This document shows positions 50,863 through 63,600 of a stretch of 64,000 nucleotides of DNA, one piece after another (position 1 is the stretch's first letter; each line of letters starts with the position of its first letter). The notes beneath the pieces were generated by a model. It saw nothing but the letters and a program-made list of their open reading frames with translations, was not told the DNA's origin and did not search any database. A program made the translations under genes and the position numbers. The DNA is taken from the NCBI RefSeq assembly GCF_036669915.1, contig NC_089315.1:7215791-7279790 (forward strand), in the 5' to 3' direction. The stretch is from Pocillopora verrucosa (Eukaryota > Cnidaria > Anthozoa > Scleractinia > Pocilloporidae).

Positions 50863-53547
50863 TCAAAGATTTAAATATTCCGGTACTGGAGAATTTGAAC
50901 GCCTTCTTTCAGGTAAGTCAATGTTTTCTGAGCAGGCTTGAGGCTCAATGATCTCGGACTCTTCGGTGCTGATGACGACTTCTTCTCCGTGTGTTTGAAT
51001 GACTTCTGCGAGGTAAACATCCGCCAAAGTTTTTGGATTCCCTTGAAACATTTTGTTGCCATCGTTGCTACTGCTCTGACAGAAGGCTGAAACATTGTTG
51101 TTGACAAAAAGATGTCGTGGAAGGTTGTCAAATGGATTCGAGGACGATGAACTTACTGAGTTGTCCAAGGTAATTAAGACTTGGTTCTCGTCCGCCTGGT
51201 CATCAACTCTCGTCTCGACTGATTCAACCCGAGATACACTTAGATTAGGAAGGGGGCCTGAAGTCAAGTAAGTGGTGATATTGATACCTGGTAGATGCGC
51301 CTCTGTTATGGTCTGAGTTGTAACCTGACCTGTAAAATAAAACACCATGAACTGTATTTATATTTCATCAAATAATAAATATATCAGTATTAAACGTAAA
51401 AATCTCTTATTGACACTAAACGAGAGGTAGGATCTCTGTTCAAGGGGCGCTCTCTTTATGATTCGATACGATGCTTGATTCTCGTCAGCCTTCTCGACAT
51501 AATTCGGGCAACAAGGATCAAGGTCTTGAGCATTTCTGCACATTTGAAAAACAAGAGCATAATGTTTAAACTCTCCGAAAAAATGTTTGATTTCTACGTC
51601 TGCCCTCGGAAAAAAAGGAACCTTAAGCAGAATATATAGTTAATATTCCATAACATTATTGTTTTTCCTGATCAAATTCAAATGTATCCCGACTGGGATA
51701 CAATTGCGCAGTTGTTGCCCGCGCGCCGAATGCAACAGCGTGTTTTTGCCACATGATTGTTAAGGGAAAATCTAAATATGCAACAAAGCACTTGATGTAT
51801 GGTCCCTCGGAAAACTAGTTAGTTTTGTTTTCCCTCGAGTCTTGATGTTTCCCTAGTTACCTAGTTTTCTTGTAAAATATGACCGCTGAATACTGCGAAT
51901 AAAGGAAATGGGAAATGCAACCTAATACTTGAGTGATAACAGTTAAATGCGACCTCGATCGTTCAATGAGGCTATCTTCTCACGACTGGGCCCATATCAA
52001 AGATGATAGACCTTCGGCTGAGCAGTAGGTACGTCAAGGATTCTTGTAAGGTTACTTTAAAATACAACACATATTTGGGACGAGGGGTGGGTGGGGGTCA
52101 TGATAAACACTACCTGATGTCAGTGTTGAGACGGAACAAAACTTTTTAATGAAACCAACCTTCGCCTCCAATTTATTCACCACACCACTATCCTCTACTT
52201 CTGTGGTTACTATGTCCAGTTCTCTTACGTCTTCCTCTAGGTGAGGCTGGAAACTAGCATCTGGTTTTGATCGTTTCTCGCCGACAGTTCTGACTATACG
52301 GCTTCTTTCGTGCTCCACTGTGGTAACATTCTCTGGTTGCGCTTCACGGAACAGTTTCTCCTCCATAAGTCGCTTTTCTTTGGCTCGTCTGTTTTGAAAC
52401 CAAACTTGAATTCTGTCCTCAGGGAGGCCTGTTTTCTCAGCCATCTCCTGGCGGAATCTGCCATCCGGGTATTTCTGCTCATCGAATCCAGTCTCGAGAA
52501 GGAAGAGTTGTTCTTGAGTGAAAACTGTTCTACACCGGCGGCGCTTCTCTTTGGGGCGAAAATCTGTGTCAGATATAAAGAACTTGTATTAAGTTGTTGG
52601 TTCGTCACCAGGGTTATCAAACAAAAAAGTTGACATTAGAACCTTTCAAATTTTAACTTTGCCATTAGCGACACTATTGAAAGAGGTACTAGATGAAGAA
52701 GTCTCTATCGTCAAATATAATCTGTGAGGCGTCAGTAATGTCCAGTCTTTTATCTTAAGCACGTTAGTGAATTCTCTGAACACTGCGCTGAAAGACCTTT
52801 TTTAAAAGTTTACAAGCTTACATCTTTATCTATAAAATATAGAAAGACAGGCAGTGAACACCAGGGTAAATATACAACAACAGCTAAGTTTTCACCATTA
52901 GCTACTAAGAGTTATCCGCTATTTAATCGCTTTGGTTGTATAGTTCGATGTGTACTGTAACTGATCCAAAAAAATTCTCGCCATTCCCTCGGCAAGACAA
53001 CTGTAAACCAACCAAGCGCGGCTTGGTATCTTTCGTTTTCCCGCGCAAAGAGCTCTCACTGGCTTCTTGAGAAATTCATCTTAATCCTCATTGGCCGATT
53101 TAATGAACTTGGTTTTTTGGGCCCTCTACTTCAATGGCGTAATAACAAGCTAACTAATTGATCGATACAAAGTTATTAAATACCTTCATTTTGATAGAAA
53201 GCTTGATATGAAGCAGAAGGATCAAACATTGGTCTGGAGTATGGCGGTGGGGCATAACATTGATAGTAAAATCGAGGAGTTGGATAAACAGGCATCTGAG
53301 GAAGCACGTTAGAATTTTGTGAACAGATCGTCGGCAGCTGGGTCGAAAGAGCTGGTGAGTTTTGCTGCTGTAGAAAACTTGTTGGAGCTTGCTGAGGATT
53401 AAAAACAGGCCTTGCCTCTCTCGCTTCAAGAGGAACTTGCTGAAGATTAAAAACAGGCCTTGCCTCTCTCGCCTCAAGACTTGCAGATTCGTCCCACTGT
53501 TTTCGATCGTCTTCCCCCGTAACTACTTCTTGCCTTGTTTCTTCCAT
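50863..53547 (-). CDS. Paired-like (PRD-class) homeobox transcription factor
   Basis: Three exons: 53547-53184, 52563-52114, 51329-50863; 426 aa. The homeodomain spans residues 129-188, encoded in exon 2: Arg5 (133), Phe8 (136), Leu16 (144), Phe20 (148), helix 3 [12 protein letters not shown] with Trp48 (176), Gln50 (178), Asn51 and Arg53. Gln50 and the PD in KYPD place it nearest PRD-like (no paired domain), Q50-type genes; the exact family is not recognisable. The N-terminus (1-121) is Pro/Gln/Tyr-rich and carries an in-frame 16-residue tandem duplication with core [11 protein letters not shown]. The C-terminus is acidic and Ser-rich, of the activation-domain type, ending PVPEYLNL. The ATG at 53547 was chosen as the first in-frame ATG; the frame stays open upstream with non-ATG codons. 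Exon junctions are both phase 1. Confidence 0.88.
53388..53478 (-). repeat. 48-bp in-frame tandem duplication in the homeobox gene
   Basis: Two near-identical copies starting at 53388 and 53436 (period 48 bp, few substitutions) encode [16 protein letters not shown] and [16 protein letters not shown]. The high nucleotide identity suggests a recent duplication. Confidence 0.85.
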
Positions 53548-54673
53548 GACTCTACTTTTAATTTCTTTAATTAAAACGATAAGTAGTTGCAAGATGTGAT
53601 CTGAAAAACTAATTTTTCGTTACTAGTTCGTAATCATCCTATTGTGACGTAACGAAGTTCTTTCTTGAGCGCGCGCGCTGTAATCCAGGGATCAGTAACA
53701 GGGTTAACATGTCACGCGGCCTACATTTGCTTACGGAGGCTCCAAAAGGGAAAATTGGATCACTCCAGCTTTTACACATTTAATACCTCTTCTTCTCCCT
53801 ACTCCTTTCGAAACCCTTTATGAATTACGAAAGTTATCAAAAAGTATGTATTAATGGTAATTGATATTCGCGCGCGGCGCGAAATTCTGAAATCTCGTTG
53901 GCTGGCGAGAGCGGTTAGTGGCAACTTAATAACTTATACAAAAAGTTTTCTTCCCTCACACAAATGCTGATATCTCATGGAAAGATAACTTCACAAAAAG
54001 CAGAGAAAGTAGTTCACAGTGTTATAAAAGTTTTGGCGCCGTTTCCTTTCACTTATCCCATTATACCACATCGCTGTTAAAACTCTTCCTTGCGTTGAAT
54101 ACTAAGGACCTTAAGCAAACCACGACGGCGACGGTAACGGAGGACACGAAAAAAACAAAAGATCTAATTGGCAGAACAATAGCTCAGCACATACGTTTTA
54201 AAACTTTGTACATTTCTTAGCCGTCTCGTGCAAAACAACAACGTGAAATCGCCACAACTTACGTCGTCTGCGAACCGAAACCGCGACGGCAAATTATTTC
54301 AATTTCCATTTGGAACTCAACGTTTCTTTTAAACGTTATGCTGAAGTTGAGGTGTTAACTAATTAAAGGCAGAAATTCATTTTTTAATCGATGTCTTCCT
54401 TGGCGTTGCCGTCCTGACTGCCTAAGGTCCCTATTTAAGCATTTTAGGGGCACGCCGAGAAAAATTTCCAGTAATAGATTCGGAGTTTAATTTCGCCAGA
54501 ACAAGGCTGTTATTTTTGAGTAGATGAAAGAAAGGTTCAAAGAAGAGTGATTTTTACGAGTAATAAAACAAGAAAGCGAAGCTTGAAATCTTTTACCGGA
54601 AAGTCCAAAGTTATACAATGCTTACAGGAAGTTAATGTACCATGTTATCTATCTTGAGCGTCGAAAGGAATCC
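53548..54673. other. Upstream region of the homeobox gene
   Basis: No coding exon recognised. TGACGTAA at 53645-53652, a CRE/ATF-like site, is about 100 bp upstream of the homeobox start. GC-rich patches CGCGCGCGC at 53672 and CGCGCGGCGCG at 53870. Confidence 0.4.
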
Positions 54674-54913
54674 GTGATTGCTTTGCTTTTGCTATACTTC
54701 GCTCTTTGATTGGTCCCGAAAACTCGGGCGACCTTCTCAACCAATCAGATACAAAATTAAAACCAATCATGACTTAATCCCTCGCGTTTTCCCACGTTTC
54801 AGGCAGTTTGGTTGCCATTACTTTGAATTCTCATTGGCTATTACAGGTATTTTGCTTTCTCCTGATTGGCCGTTGTTATTTATTACTTTGGTTGTAGTTT
54901 TCCGACAACTGAC
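54674..54913. repeat. Copy of the 47824 MITE family
   Basis: GTGATTGCTTTGCTTTTGC at the left, internal CTCTTTGATTGGTCC, CTTCTCAACCAATCAGATAC, AAAACCAATCATGACT, CGCGTTTTCCCACG, and TACTTTGGTTGTAGTTTTCC at the right. Best compared with 7296-7510 and 47824-48072. Rich in CCAAT/ATTGG motifs. Confidence 0.55.
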
Positions 54914-56920
54914 AAGCGACCCTGTCTTGATGACCAACAATGGGAGCTCACCGAATCAAGGAAACTTTCTTTTGATTTTGATTTTGAACTAGAACTTAAA
55001 CTTAACTTGTCAAAAAATGAAAATAAGCTGGATTCGCGAGGGCTAAAAAAATACACTGCCATCGAATGAAAATAATATAACATTTTCCGCGATGAAAATT
55101 CGTTTGAATATACTGAAATTTGAATGGATGACTCATACAAATTCACTTCAAAAAAGCAACGATATTGCACTCATCCTCCGGTGATAAACATGCGTCGAAG
55201 GGATTTATAAAGTCTTAACTGATCACCTAGTGATGGTGTGACACCTGCCTTTTCATCTCACTTGACCAGGGGCGGCGAAGCCCAGGGATTTGGAGTTTTA
55301 TCCCCCCATTTTCTCGCGAAGTCCGTGGGAAGTCTGTCTAGTACGATAAAAGAAAAGTTTTCGTTCTCGTTTTTCGTTCCGGAACCCTTGTACAACTCGC
55401 AAGCAGGCTGGTTTTACTTCGGCAGACTCGCACACGCGAGGAACCCACGAGACGCTTGTGAAGCAGCACCAAAACCTTCTTGTAGGCTTCTGATCGACTG
55501 TTTGCAAATACTTTGCTTTAACAACACTCAGAGCTAAGAGTGTTCCATGTCGGTAAGACAAAGGCGTGTAAAAAGCCAGTCTGCTTTTTTAAGACTTCCC
55601 ACCTCACACACAAATTAAAGCTTAATTGCCGGCTTCGAAGAAATGTGTAAAGTGTGAGACACCCTGGGTCGTAACTGGTATCAGGACCGCACTGATAGCG
55701 AGAAAATTGCCTGAATTTTGAAGAGTTGTCAACTCAGAGCATATTGAAGCACTTTGACCACGCAATCCCGATCACTTTCGACCATCATTTGAGAATTGCT
55801 AGGAATTAAAAAGCTGGACAACTATCAGTCTTGCTTGCTATCTTTTGGTAGGGGTTGTTTCCCTTTTGTCGGGTTACGTACGAGAAGTACACTTGACTTA
55901 GAAATTCAGGTGTACTGGTCATTTCCTATTTTCCATTTTTAACAACTTCGTCCGTTGATACAATATACGCTCTGAGAGAGTCCTGCAATAGGATGTTCTG
56001 CTGGGAAAGGAAGTAGTAAATGCGTCACAATATAAATATGCGGAAAATTTGGCCTTCCTGTTTGTTACCAATCTTAAGATTAAAAAACAAAACAAACAAC
56101 AACAACAACAAAACACGAATGTTTGCTGACGGCGCGATGTACTAATTGATTTAAATGCGATATCATGTGGTATCATTTATGAAGAAAATGATAATATTTT
56201 GAACTGGAAGTCAGATAAAACGTATAAACAAGACTGAGAACAGTAATCCTGATGAGAACACTTGCAACTCCAACGGCAACATTTATGGTCATATTTACAA
56301 ACAAAGTTCTAAAATGATTTCGCTCTCTATGCTGGTTTTGGGCAGATCCTAGGACATTTTATCAAATTCAATGGTCAATTCCAGTTACTTCTGTAACTAG
56401 AGATGAAAACGTTATTAGCACCTGTGAACCGCTTGAGATACAGAGCTTAGGTGCTTGGTTACCCATCATGCAGCGCCAGTGTAGATTATTTTCTGTTGTT
56501 GAGTTAAGCACTTCCGGTTCAGCTGCAACGGTTGGAAACTCAACCCACGCTTGGTGACTAGTTCGAGATATTCCTCATCCTACAAACTGATCCATTTTAC
56601 AATTTCAGCTCCAGTCCTGAGTAAGATAAAGAAGCCCCTTTCAGAGGAGTAACGATTGAATAAATCATATTATAGATAATGAACCGTCTTTAGAGCCTGT
56701 GTTTTGAAAGAAAAAAAAAGAAAAATAAACAAGAAAAACCTGCAACAAAGTTCTTATTGTTTATATCGTACTTGCTGTATGATTTAGCGGAAAATGTTTT
56801 TTTTGTTGTTGTTTCTGAACAGCGTAGTTTTAATTGTCTTGAGAGCTAGATGTATTGCGGAAAAATTCTGAAAAATTATTATTATTTGTTCTTTTGCAGG
56901 AGAGACCATCTGTGCGGCCG
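54914..56920. other. Intergenic DNA between homeobox and PDE8 genes
   Basis: No gene recognised. An open frame at 55238-55537 is not supported by any motif or splice context. A (AAC)n microsatellite lies at 56090-56113. Confidence 0.45.
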
Positions 56921-56928
56921 TGACGTCA
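56921..56928. promoter_or_regulatory. cAMP-response-element palindrome TGACGTCA upstream of PDE8
   Basis: Perfect CRE in a GC-richer island (GTGCGGCCGTGACGTCACC), 760 bp before the PDE8 start codon. PDE8 hydrolyses cAMP, so CREB control would be a negative-feedback loop (inference). Confidence 0.5.
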
Positions 56929-57687
56929 CCATTCACGAGTTCTCTTTATGTACATTGGCTGTTTCTCTGCTAGCTCCGTAGAGCACGAGTGAGCCATAAA
57001 ACAGAAGATTTGTTTTGAATTCCGCCGGTCTATCATGAAGTTTTTATTTTTTCTGTATTTCTGAGGACTTTTTTACCGCTTTTTGCAATTTTTCTGCACT
57101 TTCCTCGTAATATTATCTATTTGCGTCGACCGCCCAGCGAATAAACAAACCGCAAAGTTGCAACTCGAAGGTCAATTTAGATCGCCGTGGACGGTGCAGC
57201 TGTTTGATCGGAAACCGACCTGTTCCCGACCGCTACCGAAGAATTCCGATCGTACCCAGTCAATTGGTTAACGAGGTCACATGGCGAAAGTAATGGTCGG
57301 GGATTGGACCTCTATACATGACGAGGCGACCCAGCAGAGTTTGTTCCCATAACAGCAACAGCTAGCAGCGAACAAGGTTGAAGCTTTCAAAAGTCCGTCG
57401 CAATTGTGCCGAGTGCCCAGAGAAATCAGCTCCAAGAAGGGTTGATTCGCAAGATCTAACACCGGCTATGGATTGTGTGAACTTTGCGGGATAAGCGTAT
57501 TTTTTACGCCAACACACATGCTACTTCGAACGACATCGGCAATTGACGATTTTGGTTCGGGGACCTTGAATTGCATGTGGGAAGGCGAATAATTCTAATA
57601 TCTTGTCCTTATTGAGTTGCTTGTGGAAGTTTGGTTACAAATTGTGGGTGCATTGACTGTGAATGTTTCTCCTTTTAAGCCCTATAA
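56929..57687. other. Presumed promoter and 5' UTR of PDE8
   Basis: No upstream coding exon is needed, because ATG 57688 gives the exact conserved N-terminus. Open frame 57083-57271 is a short unsupported upstream ORF. Confidence 0.4.
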
Positions 57688-60600
57688 ATGGGCTGTGCTC
57701 CTAGCATTCACGTCTCACAATCTGGAGTATTTTATTGTAGAGACGAAATTCGCGAAGGATCAAGCCCTAGACCAAGAGCATCTTCTCCTAGTGAAATTGT
57801 CGGCCATATTCGTTCAAGCTCGGACTCTGGGTCGCATATTTCGACGTCGTCTTCTTCTCGAAATCGTGGAAATAATAAAAAAGGACAAAACTCTCATCGA
57901 GGTAGTTCTATCGAAGCAGAAACACAAACTTACGACCCAAGGAGTAGTATGGAGCATCCCAAGGTAAAGAGTGTTATTTTCCCGTTTGCGATTGTCGCCG
58001 ACTGAATTTAGATTAAAAGGTGTTCAGAGTACATTTTCTACAAAATTTGGGCCGTGTTGCCTTCGCAGTCCTCTGATATTTTTCTATGGATGTCTTTTTA
58101 CAGAATGAAAGAAAGGAAATTTCACTTGGACCAATGAAGTTATATCAAGCCCAAATGCAGGTAGGATTTGTCGTTCGTCTTTTCTCGGTTAAAACACAAA
58201 AAAGCTGGCTTTGACTTGTGGGCGAAAGACAGTTAGAGATCATGTACAGTACAGTTGCTATCGAAGTTACCCTTCTCTCACCGACGTGGCCAATCCTTGG
58301 CCTCATTTCGACTTTTTAAGCGGATCAAACTCGTCAAACTTCGACCTGGAATAGGGTGTTGTACAGTATTTCTGTATAGTGCCTTTACACGTCCACTTTG
58401 TTTCATTGGGAACGAAGCCATCCTAGCGCTTCGCGTCAACACATTCAGAGCATTTTTCCTTTGCTCATATGCCAACCTTTCGCAATTTTGACTTACTAGA
58501 CCTTTGATTTAAGTTATTTTTCACATCCTGGTAACCCCTGTGTTATCTTTACCGTTAAGAAGGAGAAATCCTCACCTATATTTCCCCGGTTTTTTTTCCA
58601 CGTCAAGCGCGTAAAAAGATTGGTCTGTTTTTTGTTTACAATAGCTCTCGTCGTGTGAAAGGTCCACGGCCTTTCCTTACCTAATATTTTTGCTTGGCTT
58701 TTAAATGTTGTCTTCGCTCGTGATACCAGGAAGTCTTTCCATCCTGCCATTGCAAAACTTCGTTTTTTCATTAGAAGAGAAAGGGATCAAACCTTCTCTG
58801 AAAAATATTACATGTAATACGTGAAAGTTCTCATATCGATTCTTCCGAAGGCACCAAGATTTTCTGTTGCCTTTCGCCGGCATTTCGACTTGACGCGCTT
58901 TAAAAGTCAGAGTTTCAGTTGAATATATGTTTTTAAACTTTAATCTTTTTTATGACCTCGAGTTGACAGGTTTGATGGCGAGTTTTTGTTGTGGTCGCTA
59001 TCCAAATTTCTCATAACAGTCTTGTGCGAAGCATAGATGATAACATTTGCTATCGAGAAAAAAACTGACCTATTGTAAACATCAGAAACAGGAGCTATCG
59101 CAGCTTTTAAGAAGGACGCCTCTCCGAAGTCGTTTGAATTTACTGTTACTCGATGCCAGAGTTAGTATCATGACCTTGCTTGATGATGACAACGAATCTT
59201 GTACTAGTTTTCGGAAAAAACTCGATTCGCAGACGAGGCAAGGTTGAATTTCATTTCAAATCCTTACTCACCCACAGATTCACTTTTTGATGTAAATTTC
59301 ATCGCGTTTGAAACTGACATCAGAAAGAGAAATTTTTAACCTGTGCATTATGTCATTATTACTGTGTCAGATACACACAAAAAGGTCACCAGGATGAAGT
59401 GTGTCTGGTTGTGGCTTTTTCGAGAACTCATGTGTAACCCTGTGCATAGTTACTAGCAAACATTTGATAATAAACAAATAACTGATTTGGTGGATATCAG
59501 TGCAAGACAATTTTTTATTTAAACCACCTTGGATGACAGTTTTGTTTTGCTTAGTTTTTGTGTGTATGTATTTTTTTCTTGTGGAAATCAAGTTATGCTG
59601 TCTATGTGCAAGAGTAAGGCTTTCTAGATCTGTCCTGATAGATCTTGAAAAAATATAGCTGTAACTGCCTTATCAGTATAGTTAAATAGGTCAGTAATCT
59701 GATCTTGCTAGGCTTGAAGGTTTTTTTCAGCACATGATGTGTGGACTTAAATGTTTGGTCTTTTCATTTTTCCTTCCTTTTTCCTTGAAACAAAAACTAA
59801 AATACAGATGCATTTCATTTCTGGGAGTAGTGAAAGAAGGTCAGAAAGAGAAATTTTTGAAATGGCTGAATGATTGGTTGGAAAGTCTTTATGGAAAAGA
59901 AGGCTTTTTACCTCTCAGACATTTGGCTGAAAAGAATTTACATGCTTAGATTTAGTGTCTGTTGATTTATTGGTTACCATAGTTGTTGTTGGGATGATAA
60001 ATGTATTGATCATATTTGATAATGGTAACATCTTGAATGTGCTGATGCACAGTTGATTGTTCATTTTTTGAGTCATGATATGGATTTTTCGTTAAATGTA
60101 ATCGGGGTTTGCAGCATATGAAACATATTTTGCTGCTACTTTATGTTACGCTGGTTTCATTGATTTTACAGTCACAATATACAATTTTAAGTGGAAATTT
60201 TGAAGTTTTTTAATCTACTTTTCTGGTTTGGTTAGATTGGTTGTGTGAGACATTCTGCAAAAAGTCAGGGATCGTATTCATTTAGTCTGCACTATTTGAA
60301 TTTTGTTACCAGGGTTCATTGTACTGTTGTTATTTTATTTTTCCATCTGCAATATTTTCTCTTTTTGTAATTGTAATGAACTTATCAATGGTTTTCCAGG
60401 GATAATGTGAGCCTTGCACATAAGCAAGACACCAGTAGCAAAGTTGGCAAGTATATTTTGTGAATGAGCTATGAGGGGGGGACTTCTTAATCATATATAC
60501 CATATTTATTCAACTATAAGCTGGGCGATTTTTATACAAATTAAAACTGAAGTGAACTAAAATTTGGGCTCTAGAGGGGGTCTCAGCTCATAGCCAAAAG

Positions 60601-63600
60601 TTTTGAAAAAAATTTTATCCAGCGCACAGAAACTCTGCTAAATTAGGATGTATTTACTTATAAGCCAAGCTAAAGTAAAGAAACACACTATACAATCATT
60701 GTTTTGGTGGGTAGGCTGACAAAATGGCGGCACTTCCATTTCTGGTACCAGCTTAGGGATGCTTTTAAACTCAGAATCCTTGCTAAATACTTTTGCCTTT
60801 AGATGTTGCATCAATCCACTAACAGCTATTTTGAAATAAATGATTGTGAACAAGGTACTGGTGATGCCACACAACAACACAGTTAGTTTTAAACTGATAT
60901 TTTGGATTACATTAATTCATCTGAGTTATGATTCATTACCTTTCAATTGAATAGTTAGTTACGGGTAATATTTATTAATTTGCGTGTGTTTTCTGAGAGA
61001 GAAGATTTTTGGTCCTTTGCATATTAAATCACCATTGTATCTCTTGTAAATGCTCATGTGTTATTGTCTAAGCCTCATTTATGACAATCAATGTGATTTT
61101 TTCAGAAAATGTTAGGTTTTTCCCTTAGTTAACAATTCAGTCTTGTAATAATGAATGGGTCTCACCTTATAGCTGGGTGTTTTCGATTTATTTTTGGTTC
61201 TTGTTATGCCAAGTCTACACGTACAAAGTTTGGGGTCTTGGCTTATAGCGGAGATCGGCTTATAGCCGAATAAATACAGTATTTAATTTTTGAGAATGAC
61301 CAAACTAAGGGTTTGGTCAGCTTGTGTGAATGCTTGTAACTGGATGTAAATTCTTTTCCAAAAATAAATTTATCCAGATCAATTGGGTTTGGATGCAAAT
61401 CTCTGATTGAAAAAGATATTTGCTCTAATTTTAGAAACATGAATTTCTTTAACAAACAAGATTTGGTTTAACAATTTGATAATTGTGTAATATCTATTTT
61501 GGAAAATTTACATGCACTAAACCAAGAAAGTGGGATTTTCATATGTTATGGCATACAATTTTCTCCAATTTGTGGGCATATGAACATTGTCCACCTCTTC
61601 TCTGACTGTCAGTCTCCATGTCTGTTTCCATATTTGTCTGGTTCTTGTTTACTGCTGAGTCACTACATTTCTTTGAAACACTTTTGAGTTTTTACTTTGC
61701 ATGTAAAGATTGTCTTGCAGCTTCCAAAAAGTTCCTTTCAAGTAGAGTGTCACTTTAAACTTCCAAGAATGAATGTTCACTACCATGTTAACTCATAGTT
61801 TTACTTAAGAAAAAAATGTTTATCTATCTTTGATGCCATTTGTTTCTTTAAAGTATTTTTTATTTTTAATACTTACTCTGGGAGGCATTAAACAAGCCTG
61901 TCTGTGTGTGCGTAACAAAAAGTTTGTCTAAACTTTACCTTTTTTTTTGTTGTGATCAACATAGATATAGTCAATTCACTTCACCCATCTGACTTTTATA
62001 TAATCCATTGACTTCTGTGGTTTATTAGTAAACTATAATTGTGATTCTAAATTGTCAATGGATGAACTGATTTAGAACTTTGTGAAAAACCACTCTGAAA
62101 AATCTAAGGATTGCATGTTAGAATGTTTTGTGGTTTCATTTATATTGTTACAGAATGTTGAAATACCTTTTTGATGAGTGTACTGTTTATTCTAAACTCA
62201 GTTTTATAGAGAAATGCTCATTTATTGGGAATAAATTGAAATTGTTGTTTTTTCTGTGCTATGTCATCAGAATACTTTATTCACTGCAATAAACCAATGT
62301 TCTGACAGCACTTATTGGAAGACTCTTCCAACAAAAGATAAACAAGATCATGCAAACCTAAAAATATTGTTACTTCCTGTTTTAATTGTTCTAGATCATG
62401 CTGGTGTTTTCAAAAGAAGATGCTCAGACTGACAGCTTTCTTCATGCAGCCGAAAGAGGTGGATATTTATGTCAAATTTGTAAAACATCTGAAGAAGCCA
62501 TGGAACAGTACATAAACATTCAGCCAGAGGTGAGTAGGTATCAGTAATTTGATTATATCAGCCTTATGATGTTATGATTAAGTCTACTTACTTCCTGACA
62601 CTCCAAAGCGATTAGTGTGTGATATCCCCTTACTAGTATCCTGTACATTGTCACTCTGAAGGGTGTGGAGAATTGAGACAGTACTATTAATCCTCAGACT
62701 CCCAAGATCTGATTGTTAATTCTCCCCTCTAGGTGGTACACATTTACTAGTTAATCGCCTCTGGGAGTTAAAGGGTTACGCAAGGAATGTTTTGAGCATG
62801 AACATGTGAAAGCACTTCCATGAAATTCTTTGTGATTAAAGGATCATCCAACAGCTTTACTGAGTTTTGCATACTCTACCCTGCAGTGCTAGAAAGTGAA
62901 TAATAGTGCATCAGTTCAATTTTCTTCCAGCTCAAAATGATAAAAATTAGAGCAAGTTTCACACATTTGTTTTTAACACTCTTCATATAAGCAAACTTTT
63001 CATCTAGGCTTCTCTTTGCCTAGGGTAGTTGTGTGCTTGAAAATGTATTTGAACACATCACAATGCCTCTTGCTACTTGGGAGTATGAGAGGGTGCCAGC
63101 AATATGTTAAGGAAACCTCATAGAATAGTGAATTAGGAGTATCCTGTACTCATTTTGTGTTGGTGGATCATGTTGGTGTGGCTCCATAGGGTGGCAGTAG
63201 GATTTCAATGTGTCTCTGTTGGAAGTGGTTTTTGCTAATTTTCCTTTCTGGAATAGGAGTAGTGCTTCCTGTTAGCAATTGCCCCAATTATTGTTGTAGA
63301 AAGAGCTGGATTTGACTGCTAGTTTTTTTCATGCAGCATTCATATAATGAAACGTCCAAATAATCTAGTGTATGAAATGGGAGGAAGATAAGCAATAGTA
63401 TTTAGTCCACAGATTCTATAACCCCTTGAAAAGAAGAAAAATAAAATCTGGCCTTTGTCTTAAAGGAGGCAGCAAAGGAATATGTGACACAATCAAACCA
63501 TCCATCAAAGAGAATGTCCTGTTTGTGTCATCTGGAATCTTTAACATGACTTACCTCAAAAGTAAAGTACTGGTAGGCTCTGAAATTCAGGAAGAAGTAA

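Noticed and set aside
52294-52633. Open frames on both strands around the homeodomain
   Set aside because: These are frame and strand shadows of homeobox exon 2, which carries the recognisable homeodomain.
55238-55537. 99-codon plus-strand open frame
   Set aside because: No motif and no convincing splice or promoter context; the opposite strand is equally open, so it is probably chance in GC-richer DNA.
57617-57967. 116-codon open frame over PDE8 exon 1
   Set aside because: It lies in a different frame from MGCAPSIH, which matches PDE8 exactly.
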